Assembly (NCBI GenBank): GCA_905197955.1
Contig: CAJKAR010000025.1
Location: 9,394 to 73,393 of the forward strand
Source: an uncultured Lentisphaeria bacterium
GTDB taxonomy: Bacteria; Verrucomicrobiota; Lentisphaeria; Victivallales; UBA1829
Length of the DNA: 64,000 nucleotides
Reading direction: 5' to 3'
The first letter of the stretch is position 1; every line of letters begins with the position of its first letter. Below, piece after piece: positions 35,909 through 44,668 of the stretch. A model generated the notes under the pieces. That model did not search any database. It was not told where the DNA came from and saw only the letters and a program-made list of their open reading frames with translations. The position numbers and the translations under genes are program-made.

Positions 35909-35922
35909 GACAGTTTCTCCTT
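35851..35922. repeat. 21-bp tandem repeat carrying Shine-Dalgarno and start codon
   Basis: Units at 35851-35871, 35872-35892 and 35893-35913, plus a partial fourth to 35922. The second and third are identical; the first differs at a few bases. On the minus strand each unit holds an AAGGAG-like site and an ATG, in frame because 21 is a multiple of three. Confidence 0.9.
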
Positions 35923-37056
35923 TTCTGATTCCGCTATTGATTTTGTGGTATTGCGCTGGAAAATGGTACTTTTGATTCTGATTTTTTCACAGCCGGAAAC
36001 TGGTTTCGGCTCAAAAATTCGTTTCTTAAGCAGTTCAAATGCGGCATAACCAAGATTGATCTGAGAAAGGTGAACGGTTGTAAGATTATGCAGAACAGCA
36101 AATTCAAGATTATCGGCACCGATCAGAGAAAAATCGCGCGGCACGGACAACCCGAGACTCTCCGAAGCATCAAGAATCCGCTCCGCAATAATGTCGTTTG
36201 TCGCAATGATCGCGGAATATTTTCCTGCAATCTGAGGAAGAACGCGGAGAATGGAATCATCGGTATCATCACGTTCAAAATAGAATTCGAACAGGTCTGG
36301 TTCAGCCATGCCGCGCCGTCGGAACTCGCTTTTCGCACCTTCCGTCCGAGCAACAGACCACTTCTTCTTAGGGAAATAGAAGATGGCAACTCTGCTGTGC
36401 CCGAGCTGCGCCAGATGTTCTGCCTGAAGACGACCGATCTCTTCCTGATCGAAATCCACGCTGTCAACCCCCTCAGCCTCCGGAGCGAATGAAACAATCG
36501 GAATTCCCCGGGCTCGGATTTTTCTCAAGAACTCCTCCCCCTCCGGCAGAGACTCCATATAAAGAATCGCATCGATCGGTTCGGAATCCATAAGTTCCAG
36601 AATTTTTTCACAGCTTTTGAATCTCCAGTAGTTCATAAAAACCAGTTGCCCGCCCTGCTCATTAAGCACCGGTTCAATGCTGTTGGCCAGCTGAATTGGA
36701 GGATTCAGAATATGCCTTGGATTATTTTCATTCAAATTTGCAATAATGGCAAATCGCTTTCCTTTCAGGGAGGCGGGCAGAGGAGGAACCGAACGCAATC
36801 TCACTCCTTCCCGGGGAATGGCTTCCAGAATTCCCTCATTCTTCAAATCATCAAGTGTACTGCGAATGACACTCAGCGGAATATTGTATTGCTTACTGAG
36901 GATCCGAATGCCAGGAAGCGGCATCCCAGGCGAAGTCTTATTGGCATGAATATCGGAAATGATCCGCTCGTGACACAGTTTCTGCATCGCAAGGACTTCC
37001 GGCGCTGTCAGACGCCGTTTCCGTTCTTTTTTCTTTTCAGCAGTCATTCGGATCAT
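35905..37056 (-). CDS. GntR-type HTH / LacI-type effector-domain regulator (cassette C)
   Basis: 383 codons, ribosome site AGGGG before the ATG at 37056. The N-terminus is basic (EKKKERKRRLTAPEV). A GntR winged helix covers about residues 25-95 (LSKQYNIPLSVIRSTLDDL, EGILEAIPREGVRLR). Residues 100-375 form a LacI-type sugar-binding domain (RFAIIANLNENNPRH, IVSFAPEAEGVDSVDFDQEE, FSLIGADNLEFAVLHNLTTV). It leads cassette C and its stop overlaps the pseudopilin start (ATGA), indicating translational coupling. The effector is unknown. Confidence 0.87.
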   Translation of the reverse strand: MIRMTAEKKKERKRRLTAPEVLAMQKLCHERIISDIHANKTSPGMPLPGIRILSKQYNIPLSVIRSTLDDLKNEGILEAIPREGVRLRSVPPLPASLKGKRFAIIANLNENNPRHILNPPIQLANSIEPVLNEQGGQLVFMNYWRFKSCEKILELMDSEPIDAILYMESLPEGEEFLRKIRARGIPIVSFAPEAEGVDSVDFDQEEIGRLQAEHLAQLGHSRVAIFYFPKKKWSVARTEGAKSEFRRRGMAEPDLFEFYFERDDTDDSILRVLPQIAGKYSAIIATNDIIAERILDASESLGLSVPRDFSLIGADNLEFAVLHNLTTVHLSQINLGYAAFELLKKRIFEPKPVSGCEKIRIKSTIFQRNTTKSIAESEKEKLS

Positions 37057-37088
37057 AGTCAGATTCCCCTGGAATTATCTGTGCATAT

Positions 37089-37117
37089 ATTATACTTCAT
37101 TTTCAAAAAAAAGTCAA
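37089..37117 (-). promoter_or_regulatory. Promoter of cassette C
   Basis: On the minus strand: TTGACT (37112-37117), 17-base spacer, TATAAT (37089-37094), about 30 bases before the ATG at 37056. Confidence 0.82.
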
Positions 37118-37292
37118 GAGGTCATTTCTCAAAAAGAACTGGCACATGGAAAAGGAAGATGTCGGAAGTTCCACATTTCCTATTCGTTTTTCTCTTTTGT
37201 CTCCTGAAACAGAGAAAATAATCAAAGAATTTTTTATCCTGAACTTGAAAAACAACTTTTATCGTGTATTTTATATGACACTTAAGCGATAA

Positions 37293-37368
37293 GCCCCTAT
37301 CGTCTAGAGGCCTAGGACACCAGGTTTTCATCCTGGCGACACGGGTTCGAATCCCGTTGGGGGTGCCA
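37293..37368 (+). tRNA. tRNA-Glu (TTC)
   Basis: Cloverleaf with acceptor GCCCCTA, D-arm GTCTAGAGG...GGAC, anticodon arm CCAGG-TTTTCAT-CCTGG giving anticodon TTC, T-arm CGGGTTCGAATCCCG and encoded CCA. The terminal 1-72 pair is G-T and the 6-67 pair is T-G; all others are standard. Confidence 0.95.
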
Positions 37369-37453
37369 CTTTTCTCCTTTTCCTAATCAACGCTTTCCCA
37401 GAATCGGATCACATGGATACTCTTGAAATAGCGGAAAGTTTGTTGGTGTTTTC

Positions 37454-37485
37454 AAAAAAAAACTTCCTGCGTTATACAGGAAGTT
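37454..37485 (-). terminator. Intrinsic terminator of the DEAD-box helicase gene
   Basis: AACTTCCTG (37461-37469) pairs with CAGGAAGTT (37477-37485), with a T run on the minus strand after the stem. Confidence 0.88.
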
Positions 37486-37498
37486 GATTCGTTCTTTT

Positions 37499-39328
37499 TT
37501 ATTTGTCCTTGCGCCGGCCACTTCGCCGGAAGGAGAATTCTCCACCGGATTTACTGCGGAATTTCTTCCGGTCCGGCGTATGCGGTTCCAAATGATGACG
37601 TTCCTCTCCACTCAGTTCCCGGTGCAGGTTCTCAAGGAAACCATCCCGGAAACTGCGGGAAGGACGCTTCTCCCCGGAGGCATGATCCCGATGACGGGAA
37701 AATTTGCGGCCGCGTTTCGGAATCGCCTCAAAATTGGGCAATCCTTCCTCTTCCGGCACTAACACAAATTCCGGAGTCATACCGTGGAACGAATCCAGAA
37801 TCCGTTTGGCATCTTCAGGATTCGCATTGAGATAGGTACAGTCATTTTTCAAGTCGATTCGGCCAAGACGGGATCCTTTGATTCTGGTTCTGTCAAAAAT
37901 CATTTCCAGAAGCTGAGGCACGGTCAGGCCATCGTCCCGTCCGGCGGAAATGCGAATCCGGGCATGTCCCTTCTTGTCGGGATTCTCCCGACGGGTCTTC
38001 CGATTCAGATCCACATAACTTTCCGGAAGAAGCTCATTCCGGAAGCGCATCCGAAGCATCGCTGCAAGAATTTCCGCAGGATGATCGACCAGAGTCAGAA
38101 GCTCTTCCGCAAATCCCAGATAGGGACAATGATCCCGCTCATCAATCATCTTCCGCACGGCTTCCGAAAAACGCTGCTTCTTTGCCTCCAGCACCTCTTC
38201 GATGCCGGGAAGATCTTTCTTCCGGATCTCCGCCCGGATCTCACGACGGATGCGACTTATCTTTCCGAATTCGGAAGGGGTGACAAATGTAATCGCGGTA
38301 CCTTTCTTGCCGGCCCGTCCGGTTCTTCCGATCCGATGAACATAGGCTTCTGTACTCTGCGGAATCGAATAATTGATGACGTGAGTCAGATCATTGACGT
38401 CAATTCCGCGGGCGGCGACATCGGTTGCAATCAGAAGCCGGAAACGCCGCGCCTTGAAATTGTTGATCACACGAGTCCGCTGCGTCTGGGCGATATCGCC
38501 ATGAAGAGCATCAACGGCATAACCGCGGGCAATGAGACTGTCGGTCAGCTCATCGACATCGTTTTTGGTCTTGCAGAAAACCATGCCGTATAAATCCGGC
38601 TCCATATCGAGGATTCGGGAGAGCGCTTCGAGCTTGTCTTCACGCCGAACCTCGTAAAAGATCTGTTCCGTGAGATCGGTACTGACGGATTCCGTTTTCG
38701 TGCGGATAATCTCATAATCTGGCCGCATGAACTGTTCCGCAATCGAGAGGATCTCCTCCGGCATTGTGGCGGAAAACATCAGCATCCGCTTCTCCGCAGG
38801 CGTTGCGGAAAGAATCTTCCGGATGTCATCCAGGAAGCCCATGTCAAGCATCTCATCGGCCTCGTCAAGCACCGCGAACTTGAGCTGATCGAAGTTCAGT
38901 TTTTTGCGCTCCATGAGGTCAATCACGCGGCCGGGAGTCCCGATGACAATATCGATCCCGTCGCGCAGCCGGTCCAGCTGGACAAGAATATTCTGTCCCC
39001 CATAGAACGGAGCGATCCGCAGACGCGCCGTCCCCTGCAGAGAATTGAGTTCCTCCGCAATCTGAATCCCCAGTTCCCGTGTCGGAGAAAGAATCAATGC
39101 CTGCGGATTGCCGTCGCCACGGGAAATGGTGTCTATGATGGGGATCCCGAACGCCGCCGTTTTACCGGTCCCAGTCTGTGCCTGTCCGATCACATCCTTC
39201 TCCCCTTTCAGCAGGAGCGGAATCGTCAATTCCTGAATGGGAGAGGGAGATTCAAATCCCTTTTTCTGAAGAGCCGCAATCACACATTCCGAAACGCCGA
39301 GATTTCTGAAACTTTCAAGATTATTCAT
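37499..39328 (-). CDS. DEAD-box ATP-dependent RNA helicase (DeaD/CsdA-like)
   Basis: 609 codons. Motifs in order: Q-motif with F and PIQE, motif I AQTGTGKT, PTREL, TPGR, DEADEMLDMGF, SAT, then HGDIAQTQR, ATDVAARGID and HRIGRTGRAG. After the two RecA-like domains, residues 465-535 (GHARIRISAGRDDGL, GSRLGRIDLKNDCTYLNAN) form the DbpA/CsdA-type RNA-binding domain. The tail is basic and Arg/Lys-rich. The role is RNA unwinding in ribosome assembly or cold adaptation. It is monocistronic with a terminator at 37454. Confidence 0.93.
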   Translation of the reverse strand: MNNLESFRNLGVSECVIAALQKKGFESPSPIQELTIPLLLKGEKDVIGQAQTGTGKTAAFGIPIIDTISRGDGNPQALILSPTRELGIQIAEELNSLQGTARLRIAPFYGGQNILVQLDRLRDGIDIVIGTPGRVIDLMERKKLNFDQLKFAVLDEADEMLDMGFLDDIRKILSATPAEKRMLMFSATMPEEILSIAEQFMRPDYEIIRTKTESVSTDLTEQIFYEVRREDKLEALSRILDMEPDLYGMVFCKTKNDVDELTDSLIARGYAVDALHGDIAQTQRTRVINNFKARRFRLLIATDVAARGIDVNDLTHVINYSIPQSTEAYVHRIGRTGRAGKKGTAITFVTPSEFGKISRIRREIRAEIRKKDLPGIEEVLEAKKQRFSEAVRKMIDERDHCPYLGFAEELLTLVDHPAEILAAMLRMRFRNELLPESYVDLNRKTRRENPDKKGHARIRISAGRDDGLTVPQLLEMIFDRTRIKGSRLGRIDLKNDCTYLNANPEDAKRILDSFHGMTPEFVLVPEEEGLPNFEAIPKRGRKFSRHRDHASGEKRPSRSFRDGFLENLHRELSGEERHHLEPHTPDRKKFRSKSGGEFSFRRSGRRKDK

Positions 39329-39686
39329 GAATACCTTATCACCAGTGCCGTATTCCCCATCCGTTTTAACAGGCTCCGCGGCAGCCGCTTGAAAAACAGC
39401 GGGACCCCTTCGGCCTCCGGATCACGGAATATTCAGATCCAGTATCTCCGTCCGGCAGATGGTTGACGGAGAAAACAAGTCCGCCGTACCGGATGCACGG
39501 CGCTTCAACCGGAGCGTTGTCATCAACGCCTGAACCTATACTATACACCGGAAATAAAAAATAACAAACACGGGATCCCCCATCCCTTTTCAGAAAAGCA
39601 AAGGGAATCCCGGAAGATCAACCACCATGCATGGTTCCTTCCCGGATTCCCCGTTTTCCCCCTCTCCCATTGGATCTATCCGAGTT
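39329..39686. other. Intergenic region with large inverted repeat
   Basis: 358 bases between the helicase and glycosyltransferase genes. A long hairpin lies at 39603-39651. A 60-codon minus-strand frame at 39366-39548 has no family features and was not called. Confidence 0.55.
39603..39651 (-). terminator. Long hairpin after the ArnT-like gene, probable terminator
   Basis: A 14-base stem (39603-39616 with 39638-39651) with one mismatch is capped by an inner CCATGCATGG palindrome. The minus strand continues CTTTGCTTTTC. It serves the gene ending at 39687. Confidence 0.6.
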
Positions 39687-41339
39687 TCAGAAAAATACTG
39701 CGGAGTATCCCTTCCGGTCCTTTGTATTGGATTCCACCCAGCGGGGCTTCGGAAGTTTTCCTTTGTCCTCCTGATACACCTTGTTCGGCAGAAACAGAAG
39801 AACGCCGCCCTTGTTCCGGTTTTCAAGAATGAATTCGTTTGTCTTTTCGATATCCAGAATCCGGTCCTCGCGTTTCATGAATCCGAGTCCCCGGGTCAGC
39901 TCTCCGCCGAAGCGGTACAGATAGACATCCTCTCTCTGGAATCCCCAGCAGACTCCGTGGAAAGGATGCCGGTACGCAATCAATTTCACGTCATTTCCGA
40001 CTTTCGGTCTCACCTTGTCCACCAGGGAACATACGGTCTTCCTCGCCTCCACCCGCTCCGGAATAATAAAGTGATAGATGAAAAGCACCGGAATCATCGC
40101 CATGCACAGATATGCCAGCTTATCCCATACCTTTTTCTCGCTGGCGGCAAAGTACAGCAGAACCGCCAGAACTACCGCCACAATAAGAACCGCCACCCAC
40201 TTCCATGATTCGGCCTTGTTGAAAAGTACCCATTCCGGATTGCTTAACTGAATCACGGCAAGCATAACAGCGGCAAGAAGAACCGCACCACCGAAAATCT
40301 GCGTTGCAAGATTGAAGGCGGCAACTTTTTTCTCCTCAATGAAAGCCTTGTAAAAACCTGCGGAAAACAGAACCGCAAGCGGAGCAAAACACGGCAGAAT
40401 ATAGGTCGGCAGTTTTCCCGTCGAGGCGGAAAGGAACAGGAACGGAAGCACGATCCAGCAGAAATTGTATCGGAAAAAATCCTCCTTGAAAACAGTTTTC
40501 CGGAATCCCTGAACCGCGGTCGGAAGATAAAACAGCAGGTACCCCAATCCCCCCAGAAGAACCGGGATAAAATAGTAGAACGGCTCCGGATGCTGCTCCT
40601 TTTCCAGAAAACGCTTGATGTGCTCATCATACACAAAATACGGCCAGAAATCAGGCGCAGCCCGATGAATCTCCCATGCCCACGGCAGAGAAATCAGCAG
40701 AAAACCCAGAAGAGGAATCCAGGGCAGAAGAAAAATTTCCCTGAACCGTCTGCTCCAGAGCAGATACGCAAAAATGGAAATTCCCGGCAGAACAATCGCA
40801 AGGAACCCTTTCGTCAGGAACGCCGCTCCAAACGCCGCTCCGCAGGCAAAAAGGAATCCGGCCCTTTTCCAGGAACTCGAATGAACGGCACAATAAAACA
40901 GAATCATGCCCAGTGTCAGAAAAGAGGAAAAAATGGGATCCAGAGTCGATGTCGTGGCAAGTCCGAATACCAGAGGCATCAGCAGAAAGGCGAATACGGT
41001 CAGCAATGCTTCGCGCGAGCCCCCCGCAGAAAAACGTCTGGAAAAGAAAAACAGCGCCGCAGCAGACAGCAATGTCATAATCATGCAGGGAAAACGTACT
41101 GCAAACGCATTCTCCCCGAACATCTCCTGCGATGCAGCAAAAAACCAGTACCCCATCACCGGCTTCTCAAAGTAATGCACTCCATTCAAATGCGGAACCA
41201 CCCAGTCATTCAGCACGCGCATCTCGCGGCCGATTTCTCCATACCTGGTCTCATCCGGCGAAAACAGCTCCCGCACCCCCAGAGGCGCAATATAGCCAAG
41301 AATAAGCAGCACGGAAAGCAGTATCAGCATTTTTTTCAT
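39687..41339 (-). CDS. ArnT-like (PMT/GT39-type) lipid-linked glycosyltransferase
   Basis: 550 codons with about twelve membrane segments. The N-terminal loop has ELFSPDETRYGEIGREM and VPHLNGVHYFEKP, the ArnT/PMT-type motif with the catalytic Asp-Glu and a lipid-sugar site. The C-terminal 130 residues are soluble and probably periplasmic. The family transfers a sugar from a polyprenyl phosphate to lipid A or other acceptors on the outer leaflet. The actual donor and acceptor are unknown. A hairpin follows the stop. The start at 41339 has a weak upstream purine stretch. Confidence 0.87.
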   Translation of the reverse strand: MKKMLILLSVLLILGYIAPLGVRELFSPDETRYGEIGREMRVLNDWVVPHLNGVHYFEKPVMGYWFFAASQEMFGENAFAVRFPCMIMTLLSAAALFFFSRRFSAGGSREALLTVFAFLLMPLVFGLATTSTLDPIFSSFLTLGMILFYCAVHSSSWKRAGFLFACGAAFGAAFLTKGFLAIVLPGISIFAYLLWSRRFREIFLLPWIPLLGFLLISLPWAWEIHRAAPDFWPYFVYDEHIKRFLEKEQHPEPFYYFIPVLLGGLGYLLFYLPTAVQGFRKTVFKEDFFRYNFCWIVLPFLFLSASTGKLPTYILPCFAPLAVLFSAGFYKAFIEEKKVAAFNLATQIFGGAVLLAAVMLAVIQLSNPEWVLFNKAESWKWVAVLIVAVVLAVLLYFAASEKKVWDKLAYLCMAMIPVLFIYHFIIPERVEARKTVCSLVDKVRPKVGNDVKLIAYRHPFHGVCWGFQREDVYLYRFGGELTRGLGFMKREDRILDIEKTNEFILENRNKGGVLLFLPNKVYQEDKGKLPKPRWVESNTKDRKGYSAVFF

Positions 41340-41481
41340 AAACGTTTTTTTCCTGTCAATTATTTTGCATTTACCGAAACGATATTTTCACTCCGGAAGA
41401 AAGATTTTTCAAGCATGGAACGAAAAAAGATGATTATTTTTTCGTCATGAATCTGTCCAGCCGGCAACGGAGAAAAAACAC

Positions 41482-42009
41482 TCAAGCCTGTTTTTCCTTC
41501 CAGCGGGCAGCTTCCCTCTCCAGACGCTTTTTTTCCTTCAAAGCCCGGTGGCGGCGGACCAGTTTCAATACGCCGCAATAGGTAATCGGCGTCATAATTG
41601 CCGTCAGAATGGCTCCGCCGAGGAAAAATGAAGCCGTCAAAGTCCAGCCGAGCCCGAACAGCGTTGCATAATCCTGATGTTCCAGGACATCCTGCATAAC
41701 CTCGTTCACCTTCTCATACGAAAGATTACCCCCGATCAGCTTACTCCCTACATAACATTGAATCGGATAGAGGAGAAAAATTGTGAAATGGTTCGTCAGA
41801 AGGGTCCCCAGCGTCGCACCGATTTTACTGCCCTTCAGCAGAAAGGCGGCCGGAATGGAAAAGACAAGCTGAAGCCCGAATGGAATCAGGCATCCGCAGA
41901 ACATTCCAATCGCCCATCCCCGTGCAATATACTCCGGCGAAGCCTTCTCTTTCAGGATCTTCGAATAGAAGTACACATATTTCCGTTTCATCCATGTTCT
42001 CAAGTTCAT
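41482..42009 (-). CDS. DUF2062 membrane protein
   Basis: 175 codons. The DUF2062 pattern is clear: SPEYIARGWAIGMFCGCLIPFG near the N-terminus (read in parts), then LLKGSKIGATLGTLLTNHFT and YPIQCYVGSKLIGG. There are about three membrane helices and a basic, Arg/Lys-rich C-terminal tail (ALKEKKRLEREAARWKEK). The family is common in Gram-negative bacteria but its function is not established. It lies 142 bases upstream of the ArnT-like gene on the same strand and may share an envelope role. Confidence 0.88.
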   Translation of the reverse strand: MNLRTWMKRKYVYFYSKILKEKASPEYIARGWAIGMFCGCLIPFGLQLVFSIPAAFLLKGSKIGATLGTLLTNHFTIFLLYPIQCYVGSKLIGGNLSYEKVNEVMQDVLEHQDYATLFGLGWTLTASFFLGGAILTAIMTPITYCGVLKLVRRHRALKEKKRLEREAARWKEKQA

Positions 42010-42422
42010 CGTACACCTTAATCAAGTTGTCGTTCTCTGGCGCGCCGGCGGGACTGCCGCTGCGGCGACTTCCGGATGCATCTGGCGATCCGGAGGGCAT
42101 GGGCACCAGATCCGGCAGTCGCGAAAACACTGAAAAGCACCCCGCCGTTTCTGGACCCGCCTACAATAGCATCGAAACAACTCCCGTGCAAGTCGTTCCC
42201 CGCCTCCTCACAGCGGATTTTTCCTTTTTCTTCTCCGACCCGCCGGGAAAGCGAAAAAAAAAGAGCGCTGAATGATTCGGCACCTCTTGCAGAATTCCGC
42301 GGAGAAAAATCCCTGAGATCCCGATTTTTCACAGAATTCTAGTCTCCCGCCGGAAAACTTTTTTGTATTACCTCCCTTCCCGGTGTATAGTATACAATCA
42401 ATACTAACACAGGAGATGGCTC
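42010..42422. other. Intergenic region with lipoprotein promoter
   Basis: 413 bases. It contains a promoter for the lipoprotein gene at 42363-42391. The remainder is GC-rich; minus- and plus-strand frames of about 100 codons there lack family features and a ribosome site. No gene is called. Confidence 0.55.
42363..42391 (+). promoter_or_regulatory. Promoter of the lipoprotein and zinc transporter genes
   Basis: TTGTAT (42363-42368), 17-base spacer, TATAGT (42386-42391), about 32 bases before the ATG at 42423. A TAGTATAC-type symmetric stretch overlaps the -10. Confidence 0.6.
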
Positions 42423-42929
42423 ATGTTCAGGAAATTTATCTTTACGAGTGCAGCAATTCTTGCCGTTCTTGGATTTTCCGCCTGCAAAACTGCAGCTCCG
42501 GAGCAAACACCGCCAGCCAGCGTCATCACGCCGGCCGAAGTCTCTCCAGATCAACTGAAAAAAATTGCGGATGTCTACCTCAAAGATATCCTCACCGGTC
42601 TTGAAACCAACGATTACAAGCTGTTTGTCAAAGACTTTGCCAGAGAATACAAGGATACGATGAATCCGGAAAAATTTGCTCCGCTTGCCGCCGGCTTCCA
42701 GGCGAAAAACGGAAAACTGCAGAATCTGAAGTATCTGGACTGTCTGGATCAGGGAATTTTCAAATCGGTTGTGTGGAAAGCGAAATTCGCCCGGCCCAAA
42801 GCGCAGGAGGAAGCACTCAGACGCGACGGCAAGGATCCTGCAAAAATTCCGGTACCTGAACTGCTGGTCCGTCTGCTTCTCGGCAACGTCAACGGCGAAT
42901 GGAAAGCCTTTGCCATTTTCTTCAACTGA
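42423..42929 (+). CDS. Small lipoprotein of unknown function
   Basis: 168 codons, ribosome site AGGAG. The signal peptide ends with the lipobox GFSAC, so Cys near residue 21 would be lipidated. The mature domain (QLKKIADVYLKDILTGLETNDYKLF, VVWKAKFARPKAQEEALRR, NGEWKAFAIFFN) has the outline of a DUF3887/cystatin-like fold. It ends 23 bases before the zinc-binding protein gene and is probably cotranscribed. Its role with the transporter is unknown. Confidence 0.75.
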   Translation: MFRKFIFTSAAILAVLGFSACKTAAPEQTPPASVITPAEVSPDQLKKIADVYLKDILTGLETNDYKLFVKDFAREYKDTMNPEKFAPLAAGFQAKNGKLQNLKYLDCLDQGIFKSVVWKAKFARPKAQEEALRRDGKDPAKIPVPELLVRLLLGNVNGEWKAFAIFFN

Positions 42930-42952
42930 ATTGCAACACAGGAACAACGCGC

Positions 42953-43867
42953 ATGAAAAAAATCCTGCTCCCCGTTCTGCTGCTTCTCGCGGCGACGGGT
43001 TCCGTCATGGCCGGAACCCGGATTCTCTGCACGACTCTGCCGATGACCATTTTTACAAATGCCGTCACCAGAGGAGTTCCGGGAGTGGAAGTGACCCAGA
43101 TGCTGGCTTCCGCAATCGGCTGTCCGCACGACTATGCGCTGACACCGCAGGACATGCGTAAACTTGCCGGGGCGGATGTGATTGTCATCAACGGACTCGG
43201 CATGGAAAATTTCCTGGACGGAGTCATCGCCCGTGTCAACCCGAAAGCGCTTGTTATTGATTCCTCCAAAGATGTCAAAGGCGTTCTGGAAACCTGCGGA
43301 GAACATAATCATGATGCGCAGGGGCGCTGCACCGGACACAATCATGCGAAAAATGAACATCTGTTTGCAGGGCCCTCCACCGCTGCCGATGTTGTCGGCT
43401 CCATTGCGGCGGGGCTCTCCCGGAAAGACCCCGCAAACGCCGCACGCTATCAGGCTAATGCAAAAGAGTATTCCGCCAAACTCCGTAAAATCGCAGAGGA
43501 ATATGCTGCTCTGGGCAAAACGATTCCGCCATCCGGCCGTCTGATCGCCGTCCAGCATGGAATCTTCGATTATCTTGCGGCAGCCGCCGGACTCCGCGTA
43601 CTGAACTATCTTCAGGCGCACACGGGAACGGAACCTTCCGCCTCGCAAATCCGCACGTTCATCCGGGAACTGAAAGCGCATAAAACGGCGCTGATTCTGG
43701 CGGAAAAAAATTATCCGTCACGGATCACGAATCTGATCTCCAAAGAAAGCGGCGTACCGGTCCTGACCCTTGCCGTGTATCCGGACGATCATTCTGCAAA
43801 TCCGGAAAAGTATCTTGAAGTATTTGAAAACAATCTGAAAGCATTGAAAGCGTTTTACAAGAAATGA
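42953..43867 (+). CDS. Zinc-type ABC transporter substrate-binding protein (ZnuA-like)
   Basis: 304 codons from the ATG at 42953, with AGGAA upstream and a clear signal peptide (LLPVLLLLAATGSVMAG). The fold is that of cluster A-I metal-binding proteins: PHDYALTPQDMRKLAGADVIV supplies a His ligand, and a His-rich loop (EHNHDAQGRC, GHNHAKNEH) lies near residues 118-140 as in ZnuA. VQHGIFDYLAAAAGL supplies another ligand. It captures Zn(II) or Mn(II) in the periplasm. The end overlaps the ATPase gene by 4 bases (ATGA). Confidence 0.88.
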   Translation: MKKILLPVLLLLAATGSVMAGTRILCTTLPMTIFTNAVTRGVPGVEVTQMLASAIGCPHDYALTPQDMRKLAGADVIVINGLGMENFLDGVIARVNPKALVIDSSKDVKGVLETCGEHNHDAQGRCTGHNHAKNEHLFAGPSTAADVVGSIAAGLSRKDPANAARYQANAKEYSAKLRKIAEEYAALGKTIPPSGRLIAVQHGIFDYLAAAAGLRVLNYLQAHTGTEPSASQIRTFIRELKAHKTALILAEKNYPSRITNLISKESGVPVLTLAVYPDDHSANPEKYLEVFENNLKALKAFYKK

Positions 43868-44667
43868 CACATCCCCTTTGTCCGAACTGCGCCCATTCCG
43901 TCAGCTTTGAGCATGTGTATGTCGAACACGACGGAGTCCGCATTCTGGATGACATCAACGCCTCGATTCCCCGTGGCGAGTGCACTGCGATCGTCGGTCC
44001 CAACGGTGCGGGGAAGACCACCATGGTTCTCGTCCTGCTGAATGAAATCTCCTTCCGCGGCAAAGTTACTTTTCATGGATATACGGAACAGCGGCCGAAA
44101 GTCGGCTATGTTCCCCAGTCACTCTCCTTCGACCGGGGAATGCCGCTCACGGTTCTGGAATTCATGGCGGCGTTCCATCAGAAAAAACCGCTCTGTTTCG
44201 GAATCACCCGCAAACAGCGCGAAACTCTGATGCCCCTGCTGGAAAAAACCGCCTGTTCCCATCTGGCGAACCGACCGCTGGGTGCGCTCTCCGGTGGAGA
44301 ACTTCAAAGAGTGATGCTCTCCGCGGCACTCTCGCAGGAACCCGAACTGCTGATCCTCGATGAACCGGCATCCGGAATTGATTTCAAGGGAGGAGAAGTC
44401 TGCTGCGAACTGCTGGACCGCTTCCGGAAAGAAAAGATTTTTACTCAACTGATGATAACGCATGATCTCTCGACCGTTGCGGCGCATGCATCCCACGTCA
44501 TCTGCCTGAACCGGCGCATCGTCGCGGAGGGCAATCCGCACAGGATTCTGACGCCGGAAGTGCTCGCAGCCACCTTCGGTCCGCATCGCGGCGTCCCGGC
44601 TCCGGGAGCCATCCCAGGAACTGCGGAAGAGGGTCAGGCAACATGCCGTTGCGGAGGAAAACACTGA
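43864..44667 (+). CDS. Metal ABC transporter ATPase (ZnuC-like)
   Basis: 267 codons. Walker A GPNGAGKTT, Q-loop GYVPQSLSFDRG, signature LSGGELQRVMLSAAL, Walker B LLILDEPASGID, H-loop MITHDLSTVAAHA. The C-terminal extension (residues 230-267) has Cys and His (CRCGGKH) that might sense zinc. It powers the ZnuB-like permease. The start overlaps the end of the znuA-like gene, and 1 base separates its stop from the permease start. Confidence 0.88.
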   Translation: MTHPLCPNCAHSVSFEHVYVEHDGVRILDDINASIPRGECTAIVGPNGAGKTTMVLVLLNEISFRGKVTFHGYTEQRPKVGYVPQSLSFDRGMPLTVLEFMAAFHQKKPLCFGITRKQRETLMPLLEKTACSHLANRPLGALSGGELQRVMLSAALSQEPELLILDEPASGIDFKGGEVCCELLDRFRKEKIFTQLMITHDLSTVAAHASHVICLNRRIVAEGNPHRILTPEVLAATFGPHRGVPAPGAIPGTAEEGQATCRCGGKH

Positions 44668-44668
44668 A

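Noticed and set aside
39366..39548. 60-codon minus-strand frame between helicase and glycosyltransferase genes
   Set aside because: No ribosome site or family features; surrounding sequence has terminator-like hairpins.
42018..42332. 105-codon minus-strand frame in the 42-kb intergenic region
   Set aside because: No ribosome site, Arg/Ser-rich composition, and it overlaps the promoter-side region of the lipoprotein gene.
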